Shown in pieces: positions 1-8,234 of a stretch of DNA of 64,000 bases. Source of the DNA: Hellea sp965224755. Lineage in GTDB: Bacteria; Pseudomonadota; Alphaproteobacteria; Caulobacterales; Maricaulaceae. The notes below the pieces were generated by a model, which was given only the letters and a program-made list of their open reading frames with translations, searched no databases and was not told the DNA's origin. Position numbers and translations under genes: made by a program. Positions within the stretch are counted from its first letter, which is position 1. Each line of letters begins with the position of its first letter. The stretch spans positions 248,001 to 312,000 of the forward strand of contig OZ245061.1 in NCBI GenBank assembly GCA_965224755.1, written 5' to 3'.

Positions 1-17
1 TATATCTCCGTTTTCGT

Positions 18-923
18 TTACAAATTAAACACTCTCTTGGGTTTCAAAAAACCTTCGTGAGTATCGCAAAGAGCGACCGCCTTATCTTCCCACATAGCCA
101 AAACCGTTTCGGTTTCTGCGGCAATGTCAGAAGGGGTGAGGACAATCGCCCGTCCTTGTTTCAGGTTTTTGGCGTCTTGCTCTGTTATGGCCAGTACCGG
201 GATGTCGTCCAGTGCGGTCTCAACAGGGCGCAATGCCTCTAAAACGCCGCCCCTATGGCAGAGTTTCTCAAGCGCGTCTAGTGTAAAAGACGCCTCTAAT
301 GTGAACGGCCCAACGCGAGTGCGGCGCAGCATTGTGACATGTCCGCAGGTTCCAAGAACTGCCGCCAAATCCCGCGCGAGGGAGCGGATATAAGTGCCTT
401 TCCCGCAGGCGACCGAGAATGTGGCACTATTTTCGTCCATATCGGTCAATTCAAAGTTTTCGACGGTGACTTGGCGGGATTTCAATTCCACAACCTCGCC
501 TGAACGCGCCAGATCATAGGAGCGCTTGCCGTCCACTTTAATCGCCGAAAAACGCGGCGGGACTTGCTCTATATCACCGATAAACGATGGCAGCACAGCC
601 AGAATAGCCGCCTTTGAGGGACGCACTTCAGACGTTTCCGTCACCTTCCCTTCGGCGTCCCATGTGTCGGTATTCTCGCCCCATGTCACCGCAAATTGAT
701 AGCCCTTCGCCCCGTCCACCATATAAGGCATAGTCTTAGTCGCCTCGCCCAGCGCTATCGGGAGTATCCCCGTAGCCAGCGGGTCCAGCGTTCCCGCATG
801 TCCCGCCTTCTGCGCTTGAAACAGCCAGCGCACCTTGCCCACAGCCGAAGTTGAGCCCAAACCAAGCGGCTTGTCCAAAACCACCCAACCATGAACGGGA
901 TTGCCTTTGCGTTTACGGGGCAT
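18..923 (-). CDS. truB: tRNA pseudouridine(55) synthase TruB
   Basis: TruB converts U55 to pseudouridine in the T-loop of tRNAs. The N-terminal TruB catalytic domain carries the motif GHAGTLDPLATG with the catalytic Asp at about residue 47, followed by the C-terminal RNA-binding region. The protein is about 301 aa, normal for the family. I start it at the ATG at 923, which has AAGG 7-10 nt upstream. The reading frame stays open to 968, but that extension has no ribosome site and does not look like TruB. It is the usual last gene of the rimP-nusA-infB-rbfA operon. Here it is separated from rbfA by a gene on the opposite strand, so it probably has its own promoter in the 68-bp divergent gap 924-991. 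rpsO, its usual downstream neighbour, would lie outside the window. Confidence 0.97.
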   Translation of the reverse strand: MPRKRKGNPVHGWVVLDKPLGLGSTSAVGKVRWLFQAQKAGHAGTLDPLATGILPIALGEATKTMPYMVDGAKGYQFAVTWGENTDTWDAEGKVTETSEVRPSKAAILAVLPSFIGDIEQVPPRFSAIKVDGKRSYDLARSGEVVELKSRQVTVENFELTDMDENSATFSVACGKGTYIRSLARDLAAVLGTCGHVTMLRRTRVGPFTLEASFTLDALEKLCHRGGVLEALRPVETALDDIPVLAITEQDAKNLKQGRAIVLTPSDIAAETETVLAMWEDKAVALCDTHEGFLKPKRVFNL

Positions 924-991
924 TATTTTTCCTTGCACTTTAAAGTTTTTGTGGTTTAGTGGGATCACTTATTATCTTTGAGGGGAATTCC

Positions 992-1330
992 ATGAAAACG
1001 AAACTATTGTTAGCCTTAGCATGTGCGTTAATATTAACTGCCTGCGCCACAAAGCCCGAAAACATCACTCCTCAATATGTTAGCACTACACAATATACTG
1101 ATTTATCCTGCAAGCAACTCGGTATGGAGCTGGCCCGTCACGAAGACGCTTTAGCGGTCGCATCAGGTGAACAAAGGAAAGCGCGTTCGAACGATACACT
1201 TGGCGTAATTTTTCTTGGACTACCCGTGTCTTCACTATCTGGGAGTAACAAAGCGAGTTACATTGCACAGTTAAAAGGGCAGATAGAAGCAATGAATAAA
1301 ACTACTACATTAAAAAATTGCGGCAGTTAG
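992..1330 (+). CDS. small lipoprotein of unknown function
   Basis: A 112-aa predicted outer-membrane or periplasmic lipoprotein. Residues 1-17 are a signal peptide and the lipobox LTAC puts the acylated Cys at 18. The mature part has a helical, charged segment and two further Cys residues (in SCKQL and KNC near the C-terminus), which could form a disulfide. Small alphaproteobacterial lipoproteins with a similar Cys-Lys-Gln-Leu/helical pattern exist, but I know no function. The ATG at 992 has GAGGGG 7-12 nt upstream; an in-frame upstream start (959) lacks one. It lies head-on between rbfA and truB, breaking their usual adjacency, and is followed by its own intrinsic terminator. Confidence 0.8.
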   Translation: MKTKLLLALACALILTACATKPENITPQYVSTTQYTDLSCKQLGMELARHEDALAVASGEQRKARSNDTLGVIFLGLPVSSLSGSNKASYIAQLKGQIEAMNKTTTLKNCGS

Positions 1331-1355
1331 TTTCTCAATAATATCAATCTATTTA

Positions 1356-1384
1356 GCCGCTCTTACAGTAGGGCGGCCTTTTTC
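1356..1384 (+). terminator. Rho-independent terminator of the small lipoprotein gene
   Basis: A 7-bp stem (1356-1362 with 1371-1377, one G-U pair) with an 8-nt loop is followed by a T-rich tail at 1379-1383. It works only on the plus strand. It ends on the rbfA stop codon of the opposite strand. Confidence 0.75.
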
Positions 1385-1761
1385 TATCCTAAATCCTGCT
1401 GCACCTTCGGCTGACCCAGTAATTTCGTCATGTCTTCCGCCGTGTCGAAACTTCGGTCAGCGACGAATTTCAGGCGCGGGGTTGATTTCATTTCCATTTC
1501 TTTGCCCAGCCGTCCGCGCAGGAAACTGGCGCAGCGCTGCAGGGCCGCAATCACCTTATCGGTGTCCCCGCCGCCAAGCGGAATCGCGTAAACCAAAGCG
1601 TGGCGGAGATCGGGCGAGGCCCGGACTTCGGAAATGGTCACGGAAACACCCTTAAGGTCAGGGTCGCGCAGATTTTCCCTAGCCAAAATCTCGGCAAGGG
1701 CGCGGCGGATAAGCTCTCCGGCTTTAAGCTGGCGCTGCGAAGGGGGTTTGTTTTTGGTCAT
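1384..1761 (-). CDS. rbfA: 30S ribosome-binding factor A (RbfA)
   Basis: RbfA is a KH-fold ribosome maturation factor needed for 16S rRNA 5'-end processing and cold adaptation. The 125-aa protein has the family pattern: an N-terminal basic helix (RQLKAGELIRRALAEIL), the SVTISEVRASPDL strand-turn and the TPRLKFVAD strand. I start at the ATG at 1761 because it gives the normal N-terminus; the 14-residue upstream extension to 1803 is unlike RbfA and overlaps parE. It normally follows infB directly. Here a terminator and a ParD/ParE pair lie between, and the parE stop is only 22 nt upstream of the start, so rbfA may be read from the toxin-antitoxin promoter. Confidence 0.95.
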   Translation of the reverse strand: MTKNKPPSQRQLKAGELIRRALAEILARENLRDPDLKGVSVTISEVRASPDLRHALVYAIPLGGGDTDKVIAALQRCASFLRGRLGKEMEMKSTPRLKFVADRSFDTAEDMTKLLGQPKVQQDLG

Positions 1762-1783
1762 ATGTTTACTTAATTGGAGCTTA

Positions 1784-2059
1784 CTAAATGGGCCGGGCGG
1801 CACTGTGTATGATGCGTTCTATCGTAATGTCTTCATCTATTACACGGTAAAAAACATGATGTTGTTGGCTAGGAAATTTTCGCAGGTGAGCCATAGCCTC
1901 AATCCGCATGCCAAGGTGAGGGTGTTTGCATAAAAGAGAAATGTCAGACTTTAAACCTTCGGCATATGTCCCAGCACGCAGAACACCGTATTCCAGGCGT
2001 CCATATTCATAAATCATGTCAATATCTCGCAACGCCGCTTGCGAATATTTAAGTGACAT
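1784..2059 (-). CDS. parE: ParE-family type II toxin
   Basis: A 91-aa RelE/ParE-superfamily protein. The N-terminal helical hairpin (SQAALRDIDMIYEYG) and the C-terminal strand pattern with HVFYR followed by ITIERIIH are typical of ParE, which inhibits DNA gyrase in characterised members. The start is the ATG at 2059, which overlaps the last codons of the antitoxin gene by 11 nt, the usual translational coupling of such modules. The upstream in-frame extension to 2134 lies entirely inside parD and is not used. The module sits between infB and rbfA. Target (gyrase or ribosome) is inferred only from family resemblance. Confidence 0.88.
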   Translation of the reverse strand: MSLKYSQAALRDIDMIYEYGRLEYGVLRAGTYAEGLKSDISLLCKHPHLGMRIEAMAHLRKFPSQQHHVFYRVIDEDITIERIIHSAARPI

Positions 2060-2309
2060 TATGTTTTTTATTAAACTTCGCTTCAGCCTGAGCGAAGACT
2101 TGGTCCGTTGTGAGGGCGCTATATCCGCTATCAATCCCCTTTTGGACTTCCTCTAAAAGCCATGCCTCTCGCTTCGCGCGCTCAATTTTTTCGCGCAGCG
2201 CTTCGCGCATTACTTCGCTATCACTGGCAAATTCGCCGGACACAACGCAAGATCTCACATATTCATGATGTTCTTTGGTTAAGCTAATGGTTTTTCGGAC
2301 AACACCCAT
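2049..2309 (-). CDS. parD: ParD-family antitoxin
   Basis: An 86-aa antitoxin. Residues 1-45 form the ribbon-helix-helix DNA-binding and dimerisation domain (RKTISLTKEHHEYV, then the SDSEVMREALREK helix). The C-terminal half is the flexible toxin-binding segment. It should neutralise the overlapping ParE and autorepress the pair. GAGG lies about 8 nt before the ATG. A promoter-like TTGAAA-18-TAGTAT lies just upstream (2324-2353). Confidence 0.9.
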   Translation of the reverse strand: MGVVRKTISLTKEHHEYVRSCVVSGEFASDSEVMREALREKIERAKREAWLLEEVQKGIDSGYSALTTDQVFAQAEAKFNKKHNVT

Positions 2310-2323
2310 AATGGAACCTCTTC

Positions 2324-2353
2324 ATACTATCGGTGCAGACTAGCAGATTTCAA
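2324..2353 (-). promoter_or_regulatory. candidate parDE promoter
   Basis: On the minus strand TTGAAA (2348-2353) and TAGTAT (2324-2329) are separated by 18 nt, a good sigma-70-like pair between the infB terminator and parD. The expected transcript start (about 2317) would leave a very short leader, so the exact start is uncertain. Confidence 0.4.
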
Positions 2354-2360
2354 GTAAAAG

Positions 2361-2386
2361 AAAAGCCCTCTCGGCAGAGGGCTTTT
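2361..2386 (-). terminator. Rho-independent terminator after infB
   Basis: A perfect 10-bp stem (2361-2370 with 2377-2386) and a 6-nt loop, followed on the minus strand by TTTT, C, TTTT. It ends the rimP-nusA-ylxR-infB transcript before parD, rbfA and truB. Confidence 0.85.
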
Positions 2387-2418
2387 GGTTAAATTTACTT
2401 GCTCTATTCCTAAAGCCC

Positions 2419-4956
2419 CTAATCCAGCGTGCGGTCCAGCATCTCGACGGTGAAACATTCGATCATGTCGCCTTTTTTCAGGTCGTGATATTCCTTGAAA
2501 CCCATGCCGCATTCCATACCGGCTTGAACTTTTTCGACTTCGTCCTTGAAGCGTTTGAGGGTTGAAAGCTCGCCTTCATGGATAACGACATCGTCGCGCA
2601 GCAGGCGTACGCCCGACCCGCGCTCAACGCGGCCTTCAGTGACTTTCGCGCCGGCAATATTGCCCAATTTAGAAATATCAAAGACTTCAAGCACTTCGGC
2701 ATAGCCAATAAAGGTCTCGCGGCGTTCCGGCGAGAGCATGCCCTCAAGCGCGCCTTTAATCTCGTCGAGCAGAGCATAGATAATTGAATAATAACGGATT
2801 TCGACGCCTTCGCGCTCGGCTAAGTCTTTGGCTTGGCGATTGGCACGAACATTAAAGGCGATGATCGGCGAGCCGGAACTTTTGGCCAGCATGACATCGG
2901 ATTCAGAAATGCCGCCCGCCGCACTATAAACAATGCGGGCTTTGACCTCGTCATTGCCCAAAGCTTCGAGCGATGTTTTGATCGCTTGGGCCGACCCCTG
3001 CACATCAGCTTTAACCAATAATGTCATTTCGGAACTGGTTTTATCGGCGAGTTTCGCCATCATTTGTTCCATAGACACAGCCCCAGAGGCGCTGGCCGAT
3101 AAATCTTCCTTACGCTTACGGACGCGGTACTCGGTCAGCTCACGGGCGCGCTGTTCAGTTTCGACCACAGCAAAAGGCTCGCCCGGCGCGGGCGCGCCGT
3201 CCAGACCCATCACTTCGACAGGTGTTGACGGGCCGGCCTCTTTAAGCTGGGCATTACGCTCATCCATCAGCGCTTTGACCTTGCCCCAATATTCCCCGGC
3301 CACGATAATTTGTCCGCGTTTTAGCGTGCCGCGCCTCACCAGCATTGTCGCCACAGCGCCGCGGCCTTTTTCGATTTTGGATTCGATCACGAGGCCATCG
3401 GCATTGCGCGTTGGATTGGCTTTAAGCTCCATCAATTCGGCTTGATTGACAATCGCTTCGGCTAAATCCTCAAGCCCGGTTTTTTTCAAAGCCGAGACCT
3501 GAATGGCTTGGGTCTCGCCCGACATCGACTCGGTGATAATTTCATGTTGCAAAAGATCAGTTTCAATTTTTTGCGGGTTAGCCTCATAGGCATCCATTTT
3601 ATTAATAGCGACGATAATCGGGGTGCCGGCTTCGCGGGCATATTTTATAGACTCGATCGTCTGCGGCATGACGCCGTCATCGGCGGCAACCACCAAAACA
3701 ACAATATCCACGGCTTGCGCCCCGCGTGTGCGCATTTCGGAAAAGGCGGCATGACCGGGCGTATCCAGAATGGTAATCTGCTCGCCGGATTTTAGTTTGA
3801 GCTGATAGGCGCCAATATGCTGGGTAATCCCGCCGGCTTCTCCGGCGGCAACGTCGGTTGAGCGCAGAGCGTCGAGCAAAGATGTCTTGCCGTGGTCAAC
3901 ATGGCCCATGATAGCAATAACGGGCGAGCGGGGTTTACGGTCTTTTTCATCGGACGGCGTATCGTCAATGATGAAATCTTCCTCAACATCGGATTCTGCC
4001 ACGCGCCGAACCGTATGGCCGAAATCTTCGACAATCAATTGCGCCGTATCAGCGTCGAGCACATCATTCATTGTTGCCATTGTGCCTTGCTGCATCAGAT
4101 ATTTTACAACATCGCGCGCGCGCTCTGCCATGCGGTTAGCAAGGTCTGCAACTGTAATGGCTTCGGGGATAGTCACTTCGCGCTGAACTTTATCGCCTTG
4201 GCTTCCTCCGCCTTTCTGGCGCTGTTTCTCGCGCTCACGGGCGCGTTTCATAGACGCAAGAGAGCGCTGGCGGTCATCATCGCCGGAGAGGGCGGAAACA
4301 ATCGTGAGTTTACCGCGGCGGCGTTTCTGCTCGCCTTTACTGCGCGTGGGCGGCGGCGTATTGGCGCGTTTTTTCTTAATACGACCTCCGGCCTTTTCAA
4401 GCTCAGAGCGGGTATCTTCTGTTTTCGCACGGTCCAAAGGAGAGCCGACAGGTTTGCTGCGGACATTACGGGCTTCGGTTTCTTTTTGCAGGCGCTCGGC
4501 CTCTTCCTCTTCAATACGGCGAAGCTCGGCATCTTCCTCGGCCTTCTTCTTGGCTTCCAGAACCACCTGCTCTTCTTCCATGCGCTTTTGGCGTTCAGAC
4601 GCTTCGGCAGCTTTTTTAGCATCGCGTTCATTAGCCTGAGCTTGAGCGGACGTCAGCGCGTCTTGGCGTTTCACATATTCGGCTTTTGACAGGCCGAGTT
4701 TCTTCGCGGCCTCAGCGACTGCGTCGATTTTGGGTTTGGGCGCATCAGGCAGTTTAATACTTGGCTTGACGGAGCCCACAGGGCTACCTTTGCCAGGCCG
4801 GATGATGACCTTCTTCTTCTTCTCGACGACGACAGCTTTGCTACGCCCGCCTGAGAGAGATTGACGCACAGAGCCGCGCCCTGACGTACTCAGGGTGAGA
4901 GGCTTACGCCCCCCCGTATTTGCCGCCGGTTTTTTATCACTTGTATCGTTCATCAT
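2419..4956 (-). CDS. infB: translation initiation factor IF-2
   Basis: IF-2 is the GTPase that places initiator tRNA on the 30S subunit and promotes 50S joining. The 845-aa protein has a charged, coiled-coil N-terminal region (about residues 100-165, rich in E, K, A and R), an IF2-N domain (about 263-315) and the G domain. G1 is GHVDHGKT at 351-358, G3 is DTPGH at 398-402 and G4 is NKMD at 452-455. Domains II, III and IV follow and the protein ends in FTVEMLDRTLD. Two adjacent Met codons (4956, 4953) could start it; the purine-rich GAAAGAAG touches the first, so 4953 has the better spacing. It is the last gene of the rimP-nusA-ylxR unit and has a strong terminator. Confidence 0.98.
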   Translation of the reverse strand: MMNDTSDKKPAANTGGRKPLTLSTSGRGSVRQSLSGGRSKAVVVEKKKKVIIRPGKGSPVGSVKPSIKLPDAPKPKIDAVAEAAKKLGLSKAEYVKRQDALTSAQAQANERDAKKAAEASERQKRMEEEQVVLEAKKKAEEDAELRRIEEEEAERLQKETEARNVRSKPVGSPLDRAKTEDTRSELEKAGGRIKKKRANTPPPTRSKGEQKRRRGKLTIVSALSGDDDRQRSLASMKRAREREKQRQKGGGSQGDKVQREVTIPEAITVADLANRMAERARDVVKYLMQQGTMATMNDVLDADTAQLIVEDFGHTVRRVAESDVEEDFIIDDTPSDEKDRKPRSPVIAIMGHVDHGKTSLLDALRSTDVAAGEAGGITQHIGAYQLKLKSGEQITILDTPGHAAFSEMRTRGAQAVDIVVLVVAADDGVMPQTIESIKYAREAGTPIIVAINKMDAYEANPQKIETDLLQHEIITESMSGETQAIQVSALKKTGLEDLAEAIVNQAELMELKANPTRNADGLVIESKIEKGRGAVATMLVRRGTLKRGQIIVAGEYWGKVKALMDERNAQLKEAGPSTPVEVMGLDGAPAPGEPFAVVETEQRARELTEYRVRKRKEDLSASASGAVSMEQMMAKLADKTSSEMTLLVKADVQGSAQAIKTSLEALGNDEVKARIVYSAAGGISESDVMLAKSSGSPIIAFNVRANRQAKDLAEREGVEIRYYSIIYALLDEIKGALEGMLSPERRETFIGYAEVLEVFDISKLGNIAGAKVTEGRVERGSGVRLLRDDVVIHEGELSTLKRFKDEVEKVQAGMECGMGFKEYHDLKKGDMIECFTVEMLDRTLD

Positions 4957-5077
4957 CTTCTTTCAGCGAACAGGTCATAACGCCGTTCTGTTTAAGCCCT
5001 TTTTCATTTGCGCTCAAGCCGCGTAACCTAACGACCTGACGCGCATATTCAACAGGGAATAGCGGGGGAAATTACAA

Positions 5078-5788
5078 TTATTTTTTCCGTATTTCATGCT
5101 CTCTATCCGGCCAGTCAGCTGGAATTAATTCCCGAAAACCTGCCAGTTTTCCAACGCCCAAAGCCAAAGTCTTCGCCAGCTTGCAAGGCTTAATGGCTGC
5201 GTGGACAATCGAGTCCCGCGCCAAAGCCTTGCCAATTTCTTCTGCCGTAAAGCAGCCAATCACGACCGGATCCGGCAAATCCTGCTCACGGTTGATCGCC
5301 TTTGACAGCGTGCGGATTTTACCCCGTCCATCCTTAGAGCCGTCTCTGGCTTCAATCCGAAAAGCAATCGCGGCTTCGCGTGCCATAGATTGCACTTGAT
5401 CAAATCCCAGCGCGATCACGCCCGACTTCCGGGCCATGGTCAAAAGACCCAATACGCGGCGGCCTAGAAGACGATCTGTTAAATCTATCAAATCACTTTC
5501 GACTTTCGCCTTGCCTTTAAAGCCGCGCCCAAAGCTTTTCAGCGCGATAACCTTTTCCAGCGATTTACGGTCCGCGCTCACCCACACGCCGCGTCCGGGA
5601 AGTTTGCCTGCGATATCTGGCGTCACAACGCCGTCAGGCGAGAGCACAAAGCGCACCATATGTATCGGGTCGCGGGTCTTCCCGCTTGCGAGACAGCGGC
5701 GCTCCACAGGCTTATGCCCCCTTTTGTCGGGGCCAAATTCTGCTTCGTCATTTGCGACGTCAGAGGGGGATATGGCGGGCGCTTGCAT
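5078..5788 (-). CDS. ylxR: YlxR-family RNA-binding protein with C-terminal L7Ae-like domain
   Basis: Residues about 20-100 match the YlxR (DUF448) fold with RRCLASGKT and GRGVWVSAD. The region around residues 105-200 resembles the ribosomal L7Ae/L30e fold (LLGLTMARKSGVIALGFD), the two-domain form usual in Alphaproteobacteria. In Firmicutes YlxR (RnpM) acts on RNase P and the nucleoid, but the alphaproteobacterial role is not settled. The frame begins with a TTG at 5797 directly after the nusA stop. I prefer the ATG at 5788, giving MQAPAIS. No clear ribosome site is present, so translation is probably coupled to nusA. It lies between nusA and infB as expected. Confidence 0.92.
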   Translation of the reverse strand: MQAPAISPSDVANDEAEFGPDKRGHKPVERRCLASGKTRDPIHMVRFVLSPDGVVTPDIAGKLPGRGVWVSADRKSLEKVIALKSFGRGFKGKAKVESDLIDLTDRLLGRRVLGLLTMARKSGVIALGFDQVQSMAREAAIAFRIEARDGSKDGRGKIRTLSKAINREQDLPDPVVIGCFTAEEIGKALARDSIVHAAIKPCKLAKTLALGVGKLAGFRELIPADWPDREHEIRKK

Positions 5789-5797
5789 CAATTTCAA

Positions 5798-7444
5798 CTA
5801 GCCGAAAACGTCTTCCGCTGTTGGCGCAGCATCGGCATCGGCATCGACTTCAACCTCTTCCTCGACTTCAGGCTCTAACGCGCTGGCATCAATCCAGCCA
5901 GCTTTGACGCGGGCCTGCATGATCAACATTGTCGCATCTTCTTCCGACAGTTTGAAGCTTTCAAGAATGCCCTCTTCATGGACTTTCTCGCCGTTCTTAA
6001 TCTCGGTATAGCCGCGCAAATCATCAGGTACGAGCCCGGCGACATCCTCGACGGTTTTGATCTCGTTCTTACCAAAGGCCACGGCCATGGGCAGGGTCAC
6101 GCCTTCGACCTCCAAAACATCATCCTCAACGCCTGCGGCCTTACGCTCGGCGTCTTGTTCTTTGGCCAATTTATCGAGATATTCACGGGCGCGGGTTTGC
6201 AGCTCTTCCGCTGTCGCGTCGTCAAAGCCTTCAATAGAGGTCAGGTCATCCAGAGCGACATAGCCGACTTCTTCCATGGTCTGGAAGCCTTCGGAGACGA
6301 GGAGCTGCGCGATCATTTCGTCGACATCCAGACCCGTCATAAACAGTTCGGAGCGTTCCTTAAATTCGGCTTGGCGGCGCTCGCTCTCTTGTTCTTCGGT
6401 TAGAATATCAATGGCCCAGCCCGAAAGCTGGCTGGCAAGACGCACATTCTGGCCGCGGCGGCCAATGGCGAGGGAGAGCTGCTCGTCGGGAACAACCACC
6501 TCGATACGGTCATTACCTTCGTCGATAACGACTTTGGCAACTTCGGCGGGCTGGAGCGCATTGACAATAAATGTCGCTGCGTCTTCGGTAAACGGGATAA
6601 TATCAATCCGCTCGCCTTGAAGCTCATTGACTACGGCCTGAACGCGCGAGCCGCGCATACCGACACAAGCTCCGACAGGATCAATAGAACTATCATTGGA
6701 ATGCACCGCGATTTTGGCGCGGGAGCCGGGGTCGCGAGCCACAGCGACGATTTGGATAATGCCTTCATAAACTTCCGGCACTTCTTGGGCAAAGAGTTGC
6801 GCCATAAATTGCGGATGGGCGCGGGAGAGGAAAATCTGTGACCCGCGCGGTTCTTCGCGCACATCCATAATATAGGCGCGGATACGGTCGCCGCCTTTGA
6901 CATTTTCGCGCGGAAGCGCTTGGTCACGGCGGATAACGCCTTCTGCGCGGCCAAGATCGACAATGATATGGCCATATTCAACGCGCTTGACAATGCCGTT
7001 AATGATCTCGCCAACGCGGTCTTTATACTCAGCAAACTGGCGGGCCCGTTCAGCGTCGCGAATTTTGCCCATGATAATCTGTTTGGACATTTGCGCCTGA
7101 ACACGGCCAAATTCGAGCGGCGGCAGCGTTGTTGAAATCTCAAAGCCGATTTCCGCTTCAGGATGGTCCAGCTTGGCCGTGGCAAGATTGGTTTGCGTGG
7201 AATCGTTTTCCAATTCCTCGTCTTCGACCACTGTCACGACGCGGCGCAAGCTCTGCTCGCCGGTCACGGGATCGAGCCGGGCGCGGATATCGAGCTCAGC
7301 GCCGTAACGCAGGCGCGCCGCTTTCTGGATCGCGTCTTCAATCGCCTCAAAAACAATCTCTTTATCAATCGACTTTTCATCGGCCACAGCTTTGGCAATT
7401 TGCAAAAGCTCTAATTTATTGGCACTAATTCCGGCAATGGACAT
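5798..7444 (-). CDS. nusA: transcription termination/antitermination factor NusA
   Basis: NusA binds RNA polymerase and nascent RNA and controls pausing, termination and antitermination. The 548-aa protein has the N-terminal RNAP-binding domain (residues 1-130), an S1 domain (about 135-200), two KH domains (about 230-345; GMRGSRVQAVVNEL and AIGRRGQNVRLASQL), two helix-hairpin-helix acidic repeats (about 365-510) and a very acidic C-terminal tail. The tail and AR-type repeats are normal for Proteobacteria. AGGAG precedes the ATG at good spacing. It lies 9 nt after rimP. Confidence 0.98.
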   Translation of the reverse strand: MSIAGISANKLELLQIAKAVADEKSIDKEIVFEAIEDAIQKAARLRYGAELDIRARLDPVTGEQSLRRVVTVVEDEELENDSTQTNLATAKLDHPEAEIGFEISTTLPPLEFGRVQAQMSKQIIMGKIRDAERARQFAEYKDRVGEIINGIVKRVEYGHIIVDLGRAEGVIRRDQALPRENVKGGDRIRAYIMDVREEPRGSQIFLSRAHPQFMAQLFAQEVPEVYEGIIQIVAVARDPGSRAKIAVHSNDSSIDPVGACVGMRGSRVQAVVNELQGERIDIIPFTEDAATFIVNALQPAEVAKVVIDEGNDRIEVVVPDEQLSLAIGRRGQNVRLASQLSGWAIDILTEEQESERRQAEFKERSELFMTGLDVDEMIAQLLVSEGFQTMEEVGYVALDDLTSIEGFDDATAEELQTRAREYLDKLAKEQDAERKAAGVEDDVLEVEGVTLPMAVAFGKNEIKTVEDVAGLVPDDLRGYTEIKNGEKVHEEGILESFKLSEEDATMLIMQARVKAGWIDASALEPEVEEEVEVDADADAAPTAEDVFG

Positions 7445-7453
7445 ATCGGTCTC

Positions 7454-8008
7454 CTAAATATCTTCCTGTGTATTTTCTTCTTGTGTGTTTTCTTGGGCCG
7501 CCGCTTTGGCTTTTTGGCCCGCTTCAATGAGTTCACCTGTGATCAGTAATTTGGCTTCTGACAGCCAGTCAAAAGGAATAGAGGCGGTTTGCTCAGCCTC
7601 GCCGTCAAGATTGATATCTATATTATTGCCGTCAACACCTGCGAGATAACCGCGAAAGCGCTTGCGGCCCTCAACCAGGCGGTCGAGCTCCAGCCGCGCG
7701 AGAGAGCCTTCATAGGTTTTAAAATCTTCCAGACTGGTCAGCGGGCGCTCCATGCCGGGGGACGAAACTTCGAGAATATAAGCATCGCCAATGGGGTCTT
7801 CGACTTCCATCAGCGCGGACAGTTCGCGCGAGAGCCGCGCGCAATCACCTACGCCCATCAGGCCGTCGGATTTACGCTCCGCCATAATCTGCACGGTCTT
7901 GCGGTTACCCGCCATGACGCGCACGCGCACGAGGGTCAGCCCCATATCTTCGGCGATCGGCTCTGCTAGCGCGAGAATGCGTTCATCGGTATGCGTTTTG
8001 GTTTTCAT
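7454..8008 (-). CDS. rimP: ribosome maturation factor RimP
   Basis: RimP assists 30S assembly. The 184-aa protein has the N-terminal alpha/beta domain (AEPIAEDMGLTLVRVRV), the signature VSSPGMERPLT and the C-terminal Sm-like domain (about residues 90-160). The tail is low-complexity (QENTQEENTQ). Start chosen at the ATG at 8008, which has AGGACG upstream; the 20-residue extension to 8068 runs through a terminator hairpin and is rejected. It heads the nusA-infB operon. Confidence 0.96.
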   Translation of the reverse strand: MKTKTHTDERILALAEPIAEDMGLTLVRVRVMAGNRKTVQIMAERKSDGLMGVGDCARLSRELSALMEVEDPIGDAYILEVSSPGMERPLTSLEDFKTYEGSLARLELDRLVEGRKRFRGYLAGVDGNNIDINLDGEAEQTASIPFDWLSEAKLLITGELIEAGQKAKAAAQENTQEENTQEDI

Positions 8009-8043
8009 CAACCGTCCTATTTGACCTCTGTATTTCAACCAAT

Positions 8044-8069
8044 AAAAAAGGCGACCCTTGCGGGTCACC
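8044..8069 (-). terminator. Rho-independent terminator upstream of rimP
   Basis: An 8-bp stem with one mismatch (8050-8057 with 8062-8069), a GCAA tetraloop on the minus strand and a run of six T. It separates trmB and the genes above it from the rimP operon, whose start is 36 nt further on. Confidence 0.8.
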
Positions 8070-8158
8070 CTGCTGGCATCCTGTGCCAGAGGTGTCTGTA
8101 TTGATGGCGATATAGGCGCTAAGAACCAATATGTCCAGTGCTTGTTTATATCAAATTA

Positions 8159-8206
8159 CAGGCCCCATCGGGCCTGTGGTATCGCGGCACCGGCCCGAAG
8201 GGGCCG
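8159..8206. repeat. two GC-rich hairpins downstream of trmB
   Basis: A perfect 7-bp stem CAGGCCC/GGGCCTG (8159-8165, 8170-8176) and a 6-bp stem CGGCCC/GGGCCG (8191-8196, 8201-8206), both with 4-nt loops. Neither is followed by a clear T run. They lie in the 226-bp trmB-rimP gap and could protect the trmB 3' end. Confidence 0.6.
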
Positions 8207-8234
8207 ACAAGGCAATGCGCCTCAACGCATAAAA

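Noticed and set aside
3892..4689. 265-aa open frame on the plus strand opposite infB
   Set aside because: Shadow of the biased infB codons; low-complexity Phe/Leu/Ala composition, no ribosome site and IF-2 is unmistakable on the other strand.
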